Shown here in pieces: positions 26,110-34,785 of a stretch of 64,000 bases of DNA. Numbering within the stretch: position 1 is the first letter of the stretch; every line of letters starts with the position of its first letter. The translations under genes were made by a program, and so were the position numbers. The DNA is from Haloarchaeobius salinus (GTDB lineage: Archaea; Halobacteriota; Halobacteria; Halobacteriales; Natrialbaceae): assembly GCF_024464185.1 (NCBI RefSeq), contig NZ_JANHAU010000005.1, positions 186,001 through 250,000 of the forward strand, read 5' to 3'. Under the pieces are notes generated by a model. It saw only the letters and a program-made list of their open reading frames with translations, was not told the DNA's origin and searched no databases.

Positions 26110-26469
26110 GTGCCGGGTGCTGTGCGGACGTACCGTTAGTATGCAGGTACTATCGGACCTTTCCCGCCTCGGTTCGCTACCGACGCCGAGGCGAGGAGTG
26201 CGGTCCGGGTGGATGGGCACCGGTCGGTGTCGGACACGAGCTGCCGAGGCCCCCTGAACAAACCGCCTGACGGAGGTGAGCTCCCTCGGCACACGCCCCG
26301 ATAACTCCGGTTAGACGGCGGGGACGAAGTCGCAACTACACCATAACAAAGGGTAGCCCAACTGACCAGCGAACCAGTTCCGGCAGAGATGCCGGTGATC
26401 GAACACCATGCTACAGAGTATCGTTCACGATGCGGCGGGGAACCGACGACGTGACCGGAGGGGACGGCG
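26110..26469. other. divergent intergenic region with TAACAA box and short upstream ORF
   Basis: A 360-bp gap between the deacetylase (leftward) and the diacetamido-sugar operon (rightward). The left side has TAACGG 22-27 bp before the deacetylase start, a variant promoter element. A TAACAA box at 26344 points right, and a 21-codon ORF from 26408 ends inside the next start codon. The 5' leader of the operon is therefore about 100 bases, unusually long for a haloarchaeal mRNA. Confidence 0.55.
26343..26352 (+). promoter_or_regulatory. TAACAA promoter box (ATAACAAAGG)
   Basis: Identical over ten bases to the box at 16801-16810. It lies 59-64 bp before the short upstream ORF and about 120 bp before the first enzyme gene, so the transcript would carry a long leader. 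Confidence 0.6.
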
Positions 26470-26473
26470 ATGA
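26408..26473 (+). CDS. short upstream ORF (21 codons) overlapping the operon start
   Basis: The peptide begins MLQSIVHDAAG and ends in an arginine-rich tail (NRRRDRRGRR). Its TGA overlaps the ATG of the next gene in an ATGA junction, the arrangement this operon uses between real genes. It may act as a leader peptide that sets translation of the operon. The product itself is unlike a folded protein. Confidence 0.4.
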   Translation: MLQSIVHDAAGNRRRDRRGRR

Positions 26474-27063
26474 GCGACGAGTCGCGAACGCTGTCTGCCG
26501 TCGGCGAGGAGGGGCGGGTGGACCCGTCGGCCGTGCTCGGGACGCCACCGGACGGGGAGCCACCGACGCTCGGCCACGCGCCGCGGGTGCGGGCGGGGAC
26601 GGTCATCTACTCCGACGTGGTCGCAGGCGATGACCTCCAGACCGGTCATCACGCGCTCGTTCGGGAGGGAACGACGCTCGGCGACCACGTGACCGTGGGC
26701 ACCAGAGCGGTCGTCGACGGGCACACGGCGGTCGGCTCGGGTACGAGCCTCCAGACCGGTGCGTACGTCCCGACCAACTCCCGCCTCGGAAAGCGCGTGT
26801 TCCTCGGTCCGAACGCGACGTTGACGAACGACCCGTACCCGACCCGCCGTGATGTGGGACTCGACGGGCCGAAACTCGAGGCCGACGTGAGCATCGGCGC
26901 GAACGCGACGGTGCTCCCGGGGCTGACCGTCGGCGAACGCTCGTTCGTCGCAGCCGGGGCCGTCGTCACGCGCGACGTCCCGCCGCGGACGCTCGCGACC
27001 GGTGTCCCGGCGACGTTCGAACCGCTTCCGGACGAACTCGACACGAGGAACGCGGAGCCATGA
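26470..27063 (+). CDS. left-handed beta-helix N-acetyltransferase (WlbB/WbpD-like)
   Basis: A 197-residue hexapeptide-repeat acyltransferase. Repeats such as VIYSDVVAGDDLQTGHHALV and TTLGDHVTVGTRAVV run from about residue 40 to 170, and NDPYPTRRDVGLDGPKLEAD is the loop found in UDP-2-acetamido-3-amino-glucuronate N-acetyltransferases, followed by VSIGANATVLPGLTVGERSF. It would use acetyl-CoA to acetylate the 3-amino group of a nucleotide sugar. It is the first enzyme gene of a tightly packed operon; its stop overlaps the aminotransferase start by 4 bp. Confidence 0.87.
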   Translation: MSDESRTLSAVGEEGRVDPSAVLGTPPDGEPPTLGHAPRVRAGTVIYSDVVAGDDLQTGHHALVREGTTLGDHVTVGTRAVVDGHTAVGSGTSLQTGAYVPTNSRLGKRVFLGPNATLTNDPYPTRRDVGLDGPKLEADVSIGANATVLPGLTVGERSFVAAGAVVTRDVPPRTLATGVPATFEPLPDELDTRNAEP

Positions 27064-28136
27064 TAGAACTCGTCGAACCGGTCGTCGGGGACGCCGAACA
27101 CGACCGTATCGCGTCGGTGCTGGCGGACGGCCAGCTCGCCGACGGCTCGACGGTTCGCTCGTTCGAGGACCGCTTCGCCGACTACTGCGGCACCGACCAC
27201 GCCGTCGCCACGTCGAACGGCACGACCGCACTCCACGCGGCGCTGGTCGCCTGTGGCGTCGGTGACGGGGACACCGTCGTCACGTCGCCGTTCACGTTCG
27301 TTGCGACGGCGAACGCCATCAGACACGTCGGGGCGGAGCCGGTGTTCGTCGACGTCGACCCGACGACGTTCACCATCGACGTGGACGCGGTCGCCAAGAT
27401 CGTCCGCCGACAGGACGTGGACGCCCTGGTCCCCGTCCACCTGTTCGGCCTGCCCGCAGACATGCCACGCCTCCGAGAGCTCGCGGCCGAGTACGACTTC
27501 GCGCTCGTCGAGGACGCCTGTCAGGCGCACGGGGCGAGCATCGACGGCGAACTCGTCGGCTCACTAGGCGACGCGGGCTGCTTCAGCTTCTACCCGTCGA
27601 AGAACATGACGACCGGCGAGGGCGGGATGGTGACGACGGACGACGACGAGGTCGCCGCCCGCATCCGTCGGTTCGTCGACCACGGCCGCGACGGCACCGG
27701 CCGGTTCGTCGAGACCGGGCACAACTTCCGGATGACGAGCATCGCGGCGGGCATCGGCCTGGAACAGCTCCGGCGACTCCCCGAGTTCAACAACCGGCGG
27801 CGTGCGAACGCGGAGACGCTGACCGAGCGCCTCGCGGGCCTGCCGATACGGACGCCAGGGACGCCGGACGACCGACGCCACGTGTTCAACCAGTACACGG
27901 TGTTGACCGAACGGCGCGAGGCGCTCGCCGACCACCTCGAGTGCCGCGGCGTCGACTCCGGCGTCTACTACCCCACACCGGTCCACCGTGAACCGTCGTT
28001 CAGCGCGGTCGATGCGGACTGCCGCGTCGCCGACCGTCTCGCCGACGAGGTGCTCTCGCTGCCGGTCCACCCCGCGCTCGACGACCGCGAGGTCCGGGCC
28101 GTCGCAGAGGCGGTCAGGGGGTTCTACCGTGAGTGA
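27060..28136 (+). CDS. DegT/DnrJ/EryC1/StrS sugar aminotransferase (WbpE-like)
   Basis: A 358-residue PLP enzyme. It opens with the family phrase FEDRFADYCGTDHAVATSNG, has VEDACQAHGA, and the PLP lysine in CFSFYPSKNMTTGEGG. HGRDGTGRFVETGHNFRMTS and NQYTVLTERR follow. In the WbpE/WlbC role it transfers an amino group to C3 of UDP-2-acetamido-3-keto-glucuronate. It overlaps the upstream acyltransferase by 4 bp and the downstream dehydrogenase by 8 bp. All catalytic motifs are intact. Confidence 0.92.
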   Translation: MIELVEPVVGDAEHDRIASVLADGQLADGSTVRSFEDRFADYCGTDHAVATSNGTTALHAALVACGVGDGDTVVTSPFTFVATANAIRHVGAEPVFVDVDPTTFTIDVDAVAKIVRRQDVDALVPVHLFGLPADMPRLRELAAEYDFALVEDACQAHGASIDGELVGSLGDAGCFSFYPSKNMTTGEGGMVTTDDDEVAARIRRFVDHGRDGTGRFVETGHNFRMTSIAAGIGLEQLRRLPEFNNRRRANAETLTERLAGLPIRTPGTPDDRRHVFNQYTVLTERREALADHLECRGVDSGVYYPTPVHREPSFSAVDADCRVADRLADEVLSLPVHPALDDREVRAVAEAVRGFYRE

Positions 28137-29094
28137 GACGCTCGCGGCGGGCGTGCTCGGCGTCGGTAACATGGGAGCCAACCACGCCCGGGTGTACGAC
28201 GAGCTGCCGGAGACGACACTCATCGGCGTGACCGACGCCGACTCGGGGACGGCCGCGGCCGTGGCGGACCGACACGACGTGCCCGCCCTCCCACAGTCCG
28301 AGTTGCTCGCGCGCGCCGACATCGTCTCCGTCGCCGTCCCAACACAGTACCACGTCGAGACGGCTCGCGCCTGCATCGACGCCGGCGTCGACGTGCTGGT
28401 CGAGAAACCGTTCGTCCACGACGTCGAGGCCGGGCGCGACCTCGCGGCGCGTGCGGCGGCTGCCGGTGTGACCCTGCAGGTCGGACACGTAGAGCGGTTC
28501 AACCCCGCGGTGCGCTCGCTTCAGTCGTTCGTCGACGACCTCGACCTGGTGGCGATGTCGGCCCGTCGGCTCGGGCCGCCACCGAGCGGCGGTGGTCGCG
28601 ACTCGGTGATGCTCGACCTGATGGTCCACGACCTCGACGTCGTGGCCTCCATCGTCGACAGCGAGGTCCGGCAGGTCTCGGCGGTCGGCACGCTCGCCGA
28701 CCAGCACGTCTCCGCACAGCTCCGGTTCGCGGACGGGACCGTCGCGACGGTGGACGCGAGCCGGGCGACACAGCAGAAGGTCAGGGAGCTGACGCTGACG
28801 GCGGGCGAGTGCTACGTCACGCTCGACTACCTGGCGCAGTCGGTCGAGGTGTACCGGCACTCGCTCTCGGAGGTCGTCGCGGGGTCGTCTGGGGTACGGC
28901 ACCGGACGGCGAGCGTCGTCGAGCGGCCCATCGTCGACAACGGCGAGCCGCTGAAACACGAGCTCCGGTCGTTCGCACGGTCCGCCCGCGCGGGAACCGA
29001 GCCGGAGGTGACGGCGGCGGACGGACTCCGTGCAGTGGAACTGGCCCAACGGATCGAGAGCGCCCTCGGGCGGACGGAGGTGGCCGAACCGTGA
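28129..29094 (+). CDS. Gfo/Idh/MocA-family sugar dehydrogenase (WbpB-like)
   Basis: A 321-residue NAD-dependent oxidoreductase. The N-terminal Rossmann motif is LGVGNMGANHARVY and the family's lysine motif is VLVEKPFVHD at about residues 88-97. The C-terminal sheet domain contains VGHVERFNPAVR and DLMVHDLDVVASIV. In the WbpB/WlbA role it oxidises C3 of UDP-GlcNAcA to the 3-keto sugar, the substrate for the aminotransferase upstream. It starts with GTG inside the end of that gene, and its own end overlaps the next gene by 4 bp. Confidence 0.9.
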   Translation: MSETLAAGVLGVGNMGANHARVYDELPETTLIGVTDADSGTAAAVADRHDVPALPQSELLARADIVSVAVPTQYHVETARACIDAGVDVLVEKPFVHDVEAGRDLAARAAAAGVTLQVGHVERFNPAVRSLQSFVDDLDLVAMSARRLGPPPSGGGRDSVMLDLMVHDLDVVASIVDSEVRQVSAVGTLADQHVSAQLRFADGTVATVDASRATQQKVRELTLTAGECYVTLDYLAQSVEVYRHSLSEVVAGSSGVRHRTASVVERPIVDNGEPLKHELRSFARSARAGTEPEVTAADGLRAVELAQRIESALGRTEVAEP

Positions 29095-30443
29095 GCGAGA
29101 CGGTCCCCCAGACACCCTACCCGCCAGACTCCGACGAGAACACGTTCCCCTGGGCGTTCAGCCTCGGCGAGTACCCCGTCGCGATCTACGGGCTCGGGAA
29201 GATGGGGCTCCCGCTGGCGGCTGTCTTCGCCGCGGAGACGGGGAACGTCGTCGGCGTCGACATCGACGAGGGTGTCGTCGCCGCCATCGAGGCGGGCGAG
29301 AGTCACGTCGTCGGCGAACCCGGGCTGGCCGAACTGGTCGGGGAGACCGTCGAGCAAGGTGCGCTCACGGCGACCACCGACGCCGAGCAGGCGGCGGCAA
29401 CAGCCAGCATCCACGTCCTGATGGTCCCGACGCTCGTCACCGACGGCGAGCCCGAACTGGGGGCGCTCGACGCGGTCATCGAGGACGTCGCAGCCGGGCT
29501 CGAACCGGGCGACGCGGTGTTCGTCGAGTGTACGGTGCCGCCTAGAACCTGTGTCGACCGCGTCCAGCCCGCGCTCGCGGCCGGGAGCGGCCTCGCTCCC
29601 GACGAGTTCGGGCTGGCGTTCTGCCCGGAGCGGACGATGAGCGGCCGGGCCATCGAGGACATCCGCGGGAGCTACCCGAAGGTCGTCGGTGGCGTCGACC
29701 CGGCGAGTACGGAGCTCGCCCGCCGCGTCTACCGGGAGATCAACGACGCGGGGGTCCACACGGTCACCGACGCCACGACCGCGGAGGCGGTGAAGGTGTT
29801 CGAGGGGCTCTACCGCGACGTGAACATCGCGCTGGCGAACGAACTCGCGCAGTTCGCGGACGCCTTCGGCATCGACGTGACGGAGGCCATCGAGACGGCG
29901 AACACGCAGCCGTTCTGTGACATCCACACGCCCGGTGCTGGCGTCGGCGGGCACTGCATCCCGTACTACCCGCACTTCGTCATGGGACAGTTCGAGCCCG
30001 AGGCACCGCTGCTGCGGACCGCGCGTGCGGTGAACGACCGGATGCCGGAGTTCGTCGCCGACCGGCTGCTCGACGAACTCCGGGCGGTCGGCACGTCACC
30101 GGCGGACGCGACGGTCGCCGTCCTCGGCCTGACCTACCGGCCGGGCGTGGCGGAGGTGCGCGCGACGCCGGCGAAGCCGCTCGCCGACCGCCTCGGGAGT
30201 GCGGGCGCGACCGTGCTGGGCGTCGACCCGCTCGTCGACCACGTCCCGGGCTTCGACCACGAGGTGCTCGACCCGTACGAGCTGTACGACCGAGACCTCG
30301 ACGGGGCGGTCCTCGTCACCGACCACGACGCGTTCGACGACCTCGACTGGACGGCGTTCGACCGCCTCGCGGTCGTCGACGGTCGGCAGGCGCTCGACCT
30401 CGCCGACACTGACCACAGCGTCTACACCGTGGGGGGTGGCTGA
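29091..30443 (+). CDS. UDP-N-acetylhexosamine 6-dehydrogenase (nucleotide-sugar dehydrogenase, WbpA-like)
   Basis: A 450-residue enzyme of the UDP-glucose/GDP-mannose dehydrogenase family. The Rossmann motif IYGLGKMGLPLAAVFA lies near residue 25. VFVECTVPPRT and FCPERTMSGRAIEDI follow, and the catalytic cysteine is in GVGGHCIPYYPHF at about residue 285. VLGLTYRPGVAEVRATPAKP marks the C-terminal domain. It would oxidise UDP-GlcNAc (or UDP-ManNAc) at C6 to the uronic acid, the first step of the pathway served by this operon. It starts with GTG in a GTGA overlap with the Gfo gene. The N-terminus is extended by about 25 residues compared with bacterial enzymes. Confidence 0.92.
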   Translation: MSETVPQTPYPPDSDENTFPWAFSLGEYPVAIYGLGKMGLPLAAVFAAETGNVVGVDIDEGVVAAIEAGESHVVGEPGLAELVGETVEQGALTATTDAEQAAATASIHVLMVPTLVTDGEPELGALDAVIEDVAAGLEPGDAVFVECTVPPRTCVDRVQPALAAGSGLAPDEFGLAFCPERTMSGRAIEDIRGSYPKVVGGVDPASTELARRVYREINDAGVHTVTDATTAEAVKVFEGLYRDVNIALANELAQFADAFGIDVTEAIETANTQPFCDIHTPGAGVGGHCIPYYPHFVMGQFEPEAPLLRTARAVNDRMPEFVADRLLDELRAVGTSPADATVAVLGLTYRPGVAEVRATPAKPLADRLGSAGATVLGVDPLVDHVPGFDHEVLDPYELYDRDLDGAVLVTDHDAFDDLDWTAFDRLAVVDGRQALDLADTDHSVYTVGGG

Positions 30444-30445
30444 CC

Positions 30446-31228
30446 GTGGTGCACGACCAGCCGTCCGACTTCACGTTCGACGCGTACCGCCTGCTGCTGG
30501 ATACGCTCGACGCCAGCGGCTATGAGAGCCTGACGATGCGGGAGTATCTGAAGTGCGACCGCCTGCCGGACTCCTTCGTCGTCCACCGCCACGACGTCGA
30601 CCGCAAGCCGGCGAACGCGCTCGTCTTCGCGGAGCTGGAGGCGGACCGTGGTATCCAGTCGACGTACTACGTGCGGACCACCGACGAGGTGTTCCGGCCC
30701 GACCTGATACGGCGGTTGGAGGCGCTCGGACACGAGGTCGGCCTGCACTACGAGGCGGTCGACCGTGCCGACGGCGACCCGCGGCTCGCGAGGGACATCT
30801 TCGGCCGGAACCTGTCGATGCTGCGCAGCCTCGTCTCGGTCGACACGGTCTGCATGCACGGCAACCCGCTGACGCCGCACGACAACCGCGACCTCTGGGC
30901 GCACGCCGGCTTCGCCGAGTTCGACCTGCTGGGGGAGGCGTACCTCTCGATGGACTTCGACGACGTGGTCTACTTCTCCGACACCGGCCGGACCTGGCGC
31001 GACGGCGCGCTGAAGATCAAGGACCACACCATGGGCGAGGGCGACAAGCGCGTCTCGGCGGACTCCACCCACGAACTGGCCTCGCTGTTCCGGGACCATC
31101 GCGTCTCCAGAGGCTGCGTCCTGTCACACCCCAACCGGTGGGCGGGCGACGTGGTCGAACTGCTGGTCGAACGCACGAAAGACACCGCGACGAACATCGT
31201 CAAACACGGACTCCATCAACTGCCATGA
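30446..31228 (+). CDS. polysaccharide deacetylase-like protein
   Basis: A 260-residue protein of the NodB-like superfamily. FVVHRHDVDRKPANALVFAE is the first metal motif (HDVD), HEVGLHYEAVDRA the second, and TVCMHGNPLTPHDNRDLW and VLSHPNRW the later strands. There is no signal peptide, so it would act in the cytoplasm on a precursor such as a lipid-linked sugar. It starts with GTG 2 bp after the previous stop, and its end overlaps the next gene by 4 bp, so it belongs to the same operon as the diacetamido-sugar enzymes. Confidence 0.82.
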   Translation: MVHDQPSDFTFDAYRLLLDTLDASGYESLTMREYLKCDRLPDSFVVHRHDVDRKPANALVFAELEADRGIQSTYYVRTTDEVFRPDLIRRLEALGHEVGLHYEAVDRADGDPRLARDIFGRNLSMLRSLVSVDTVCMHGNPLTPHDNRDLWAHAGFAEFDLLGEAYLSMDFDDVVYFSDTGRTWRDGALKIKDHTMGEGDKRVSADSTHELASLFRDHRVSRGCVLSHPNRWAGDVVELLVERTKDTATNIVKHGLHQLP

Positions 31229-32793
31229 CTACCATCGTGATCGGACTCGACGGCGCGAACTGGCCCATGTTGCGGGAGTGGCTCGACGAGGGCCGGCTCC
31301 CCAACCTGCAACGACTCATCGACGACGGCATCGGCGGCACCTCGCGGAGCTGTCTCCCGCCGTTGACCGTTCCGAACTGGAAGTGCTACGCGACCGGGAA
31401 GAACCCCGGCAAGCTGGACGTGTTCCGGTTCGACCGGATCGACACCGAGGAACGCGACCACGTGTTCCACGACGCGACGGACTTCCGGAGCGCGGAGCTC
31501 TGGGACTACGTCGAGGACGAGGGACTGCGCGCGGGTGTCGTCAACGTTCCATCGACGTACCCGCCCAAGGAGCTCGACGGGTTCATGGTCGCCGGCGGAC
31601 CGGACGCCTCGGAGTCGGAGTACCGGTCGCTCCGGAGCGGCTTCGCCACGCCAGCGGACGTGGAGCAGTACCTCGGCGAGGAGCTCGACTACCGGGTCCA
31701 CCCGACGCCGATGATCTCGCCCTCCGACACCGGCGAGGCCGAGATCGACGCCATCCTCGAGCTCATCGACATGCGCTTCGAGGCGGCCGAGCGACTGCTC
31801 GACCGGGAACGCCCCGACTTCCTGCACCTCACGGTGTTCTACTCCATGGCACTCCAGCACTACTTCTGGCGGGACGCTCCGGTCGAACGGGCGTGGCGTC
31901 GCATCGACGAGAACCTGACCCGGTTCACCGAACAGGACCACGACATCCTCTTGATGTCCGACCACGGGACCCAGCGGGTCGACACGGTGTTCTACATCAA
32001 CCGCTGGCTGGCCGAGGCGGGCTACCTCTCGGTCGGGACGACAGTCGACCAGCTGTTCCGGCGGGCGGGGGTGACCCGCGAGCGGGCGCTGACCGTCGCG
32101 AAGAAGCTCGGGATGGTCGGCACCCTGAGCAAGGTCGTCCCGGAGTCGCTCCAGCGGGTCGTCCCCTGGGAGGAGGGCGTCAAGCGCGAGCGTGTCCTCT
32201 CCGCGGTGAACTGGGAGCAGACGAGAGCCGTCGCGAGCAACCAGGGTCCGATCTACCTCACGCTGTCAGCGGACGACCCAGACTACGAGGCGACCCGCGA
32301 CGAGCTCATCGAGCGGCTCTCGGGACTCACGCACCCCGAGACGGGCGAGCGACTGGTCGAGGCGGTCCACAGGGGCGAGGAGCACTACGAGGGCCCCTAC
32401 GCCGAGAACGCGCCGGACCTGATCCTCGACCAGGGGCCGAACGTCCACACCAGCGACGCGGTCGGCGCGGGCCCGTGGTACGCCGACGAGGGCGTCTGGC
32501 GTGGTGGCAACGAGCCCGAGGGACTGTTCCTGTTCTCCGGGCCGTCGTTCCGCACCGAGGGGTTGAACCTGGATGCGCGGATCGTCGACCTCGCGCCGAC
32601 GCTGCTGCACACGATGGGGATGACGGTACCGGAGGACATGGACGGGCGGGTGCTCGACGTGTTCGACCCGGAGTCGGTGCCGGGGAAGACACCTGTCCGG
32701 ACGCGGGAGCCACTCCCCGAGGACCACGTGGGGGGCGGGGGCGACAGCGCCGAAGTCGAGCGGCGGCTGGCCGACCTCGGCTACCTGGAGTGA
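31225..32793 (+). CDS. alkaline-phosphatase-superfamily phosphodiesterase/phosphotransferase
   Basis: A 522-residue paralogue of the gene at 15135-16775. Motifs in order are IVIGLDGANWPMLREWLDEG, PPLTVPNWKCYATGKNPGKL with the likely threonine nucleophile, LMSDHGTQRVD, and the closing APDLILDQG and RIVDLAPTLLHTMGM. No signal peptide or anchor is seen. This family is common in archaeal surface-glycan clusters and may add or remove a phosphate-linked group on a sugar. It sits in the middle of the operon that makes the diacetamido-uronic acid. The last residues are followed 6 bp later by the DUF354 gene. Confidence 0.87.
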   Translation: MTTIVIGLDGANWPMLREWLDEGRLPNLQRLIDDGIGGTSRSCLPPLTVPNWKCYATGKNPGKLDVFRFDRIDTEERDHVFHDATDFRSAELWDYVEDEGLRAGVVNVPSTYPPKELDGFMVAGGPDASESEYRSLRSGFATPADVEQYLGEELDYRVHPTPMISPSDTGEAEIDAILELIDMRFEAAERLLDRERPDFLHLTVFYSMALQHYFWRDAPVERAWRRIDENLTRFTEQDHDILLMSDHGTQRVDTVFYINRWLAEAGYLSVGTTVDQLFRRAGVTRERALTVAKKLGMVGTLSKVVPESLQRVVPWEEGVKRERVLSAVNWEQTRAVASNQGPIYLTLSADDPDYEATRDELIERLSGLTHPETGERLVEAVHRGEEHYEGPYAENAPDLILDQGPNVHTSDAVGAGPWYADEGVWRGGNEPEGLFLFSGPSFRTEGLNLDARIVDLAPTLLHTMGMTVPEDMDGRVLDVFDPESVPGKTPVRTREPLPEDHVGGGGDSAEVERRLADLGYLE

Positions 32794-32799
32794 ACTCCG

Positions 32800-33837
32800 A
32801 TGCGCGCGCTCTTCGACGTGACCCATCCGGCCCACGTGCATCTGTTCAAACACGCCATCGCGGAACTGGACCGCGACGGCCACGACGTCCGCGTCCTCTC
32901 TCGCGAGAAGGAGGTGACCACGGCGCTACTCGACGCGGCGGAAATCGAACACCGTCCGCTCTCCCGGAAGGGCGGGTCGCCGCTGGCACTCGCCCGGGAG
33001 TGGCTCGGTCGGGAACTGCGGGTACTCGGTGAGGTACTGCGCTTCGACCCCGACCTCGTCGTGAGTCGGCTCAACCCGGCCGCGGTCCACGCGGCACGGC
33101 TGACGGACACGCCCAGCATCGTGTTCCACGACACGGAACCTGCAGACAAGCTCGCGAGCTGGACGCTCCCGTTCGCCGACGTCGTCTGTACGCCGGCGGC
33201 GTTCGAGGAACGCTGGTCCGGCCAGCGTCGCTACCAGGGCTACCAGGAGCTCGCGTACCTGCACCCGTCCCGGTTCGACCCGGACCCGGAGGCGCTCCGC
33301 GAGGACGGTGTCGCGGTCGACGACCGGTACTCGGTCATCCGCCTGGTCGCGGGAGACGCCCACCACGACTACGGGAACGACTCCCTGCCCACGGACGTGC
33401 GGGCACGGGTCGTCGACGCGCTCTCCGAGCTCGGCCCGGTCTACGCGTCGGTCGAGGCCGACGGCGAGGCCCCAGCAGGGACCGAGCCCTTGCCGGTCCC
33501 CCCAGAGCGGTTGCACGACCTGCTCGCCTTCGCCGACTGCTACGTCGGTGATTCGAACACGACGGCCGTCGAGGCGGGCCTGCTCGGGACGCCCGCACTG
33601 CGCTACGACACGTTCGGTGCCGGCGCACTGCAGAACTTCGTCGAGCTCGAGTCGGAGTACGGGCTGGTCCGGTCGACCGGCGACGGCCACCGGCTGCTGG
33701 AACTCGTGAACGGCGTGGCCAGACAGCCCGATGCGGCGGCCGCGCGCTGGCGCGAGGCACGGAACCGACTGCTCGCGGACAAGGTCGACGTGACGGGCTA
33801 CATGCTCGACCTGCTCGAACTGGAGGTGCGACGATGA
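32800..33837 (+). CDS. DUF354 glycosyltransferase-like protein
   Basis: A 345-residue protein with the GT-B-like fold of DUF354. The start MRALFDVTHPAHVHLFKHAI is the family signature. LSREKEVTTALLDAAEIEH, DLVVSRLNPAAVHAARL and CYVGDSNTTAVEAGLLGTPA, the last resembling the donor-binding end of GT-B enzymes, follow. Members occur almost only in archaea and some bacteria within glycan loci; they are assumed to transfer or epimerise UDP-HexNAc, but no activity is proven to my knowledge. A 4-bp overlap couples it to the next deacetylase-like gene. Confidence 0.87.
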   Translation: MRALFDVTHPAHVHLFKHAIAELDRDGHDVRVLSREKEVTTALLDAAEIEHRPLSRKGGSPLALAREWLGRELRVLGEVLRFDPDLVVSRLNPAAVHAARLTDTPSIVFHDTEPADKLASWTLPFADVVCTPAAFEERWSGQRRYQGYQELAYLHPSRFDPDPEALREDGVAVDDRYSVIRLVAGDAHHDYGNDSLPTDVRARVVDALSELGPVYASVEADGEAPAGTEPLPVPPERLHDLLAFADCYVGDSNTTAVEAGLLGTPALRYDTFGAGALQNFVELESEYGLVRSTGDGHRLLELVNGVARQPDAAAARWREARNRLLADKVDVTGYMLDLLELEVRR

Positions 33838-34751
33838 GCGCCGTGCCGGACGACCACGAGTTCGCACTGCTGCTCACGCACGACGTCGACCGTCCGTACA
33901 AGACCTACCAGTCGCTGTACTACGGCCTCAGGGACCGGGAACCGGCACAGCTCCTCGAGTTGCTGTACGGGGAGAACCCCTTCTGGACGTTCGACTCGCT
34001 GCGCGACCTCGAGGACGACCTCGGCGTTCGCTCGGCGTTCTACTTCATGCAGGAGCGCCCCCTGACCGACCTGCCCGTCAGGCGGTGGATCGACCCCGAG
34101 AGCTGGCGACTGTTCTGTGGCCGGTACTCCCTCGACGACCCGGATATCGTCGCACTGATCCGCTCTCTGGCGATGGACGAATGGGAGATCGGTCTGCAGG
34201 GTTCGTACCACTCGTACCGGGACAGGGACCGGCTCGAACGGGAGAAGCTGCGGCTCGAGTCGATACTCGACAGACCCGTTCTGGGCGGGCGTCAGCACTA
34301 CCTGAACCTCGACGAGCCGGCGACTTGGCGACACCAGCGGGCGGTCGGGATGCGGTACGACGCGACCCCGGGGTCGTCCGCCACGTTCGGATTCGGCGGC
34401 GAGTACGGCATCCGCCGGCCGTTCGACGACGAGTTCGTGGTGTTCCCGCTGACGGTGATGGAGACCGCGCTCCCCGACCCGGGTGACGAGTTCGACCGCG
34501 CCTGGGGGGTACTCGACGACCTGCTGGACGAGGCAGTCGCGAACGATGCAGTGATGAACGTGCTCTGGCACCCGCGGTTTTTCACCGAGGCGGACTTCCC
34601 GGGGCACACCAGGCTCTACCGGAGACTCGTCGAGGAAGCGCTCGAGAGAGGGGCGTGGGTCGGCCCGCCCGGGAGGCTGTACGAACAGCTCGAGTGGCCC
34701 TCGGGCTCCTCGGACGCACGACCCTCAAGACGGGAGGTAGCCGGACGGTAA
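33834..34751 (+). CDS. polysaccharide deacetylase-like protein
   Basis: A 305-residue protein, third NodB-like member of the locus. FALLLTHDVDRPYKTYQSLY holds the HDVD metal motif, RSAFYFMQERPL the second strand, EIGLQGSYHSYRDRDRLERE the HxxxxH region in a changed form (GSYHSY), and MNVLWHPRFF the last motif. No signal peptide is present. The stop codon TAA is also the first part of the TAACAA box that drives the next gene, so operon and promoter are interleaved here. Confidence 0.8.
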   Translation: MSAVPDDHEFALLLTHDVDRPYKTYQSLYYGLRDREPAQLLELLYGENPFWTFDSLRDLEDDLGVRSAFYFMQERPLTDLPVRRWIDPESWRLFCGRYSLDDPDIVALIRSLAMDEWEIGLQGSYHSYRDRDRLEREKLRLESILDRPVLGGRQHYLNLDEPATWRHQRAVGMRYDATPGSSATFGFGGEYGIRRPFDDEFVVFPLTVMETALPDPGDEFDRAWGVLDDLLDEAVANDAVMNVLWHPRFFTEADFPGHTRLYRRLVEEALERGAWVGPPGRLYEQLEWPSGSSDARPSRREVAGR

Positions 34752-34757
34752 CAATGG
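34748..34757 (+). promoter_or_regulatory. TAACAA promoter box (GTAACAATGG)
   Basis: TAACAA lies 32-37 bp before the FemAB-like ATG and overlaps the stop codon of the preceding gene. It implies a separate promoter for the FemAB-like and glycosyltransferase pair. Confidence 0.6.
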
Positions 34758-34785
34758 ACCGTTCACGCGATTCACCGGCACCAGC

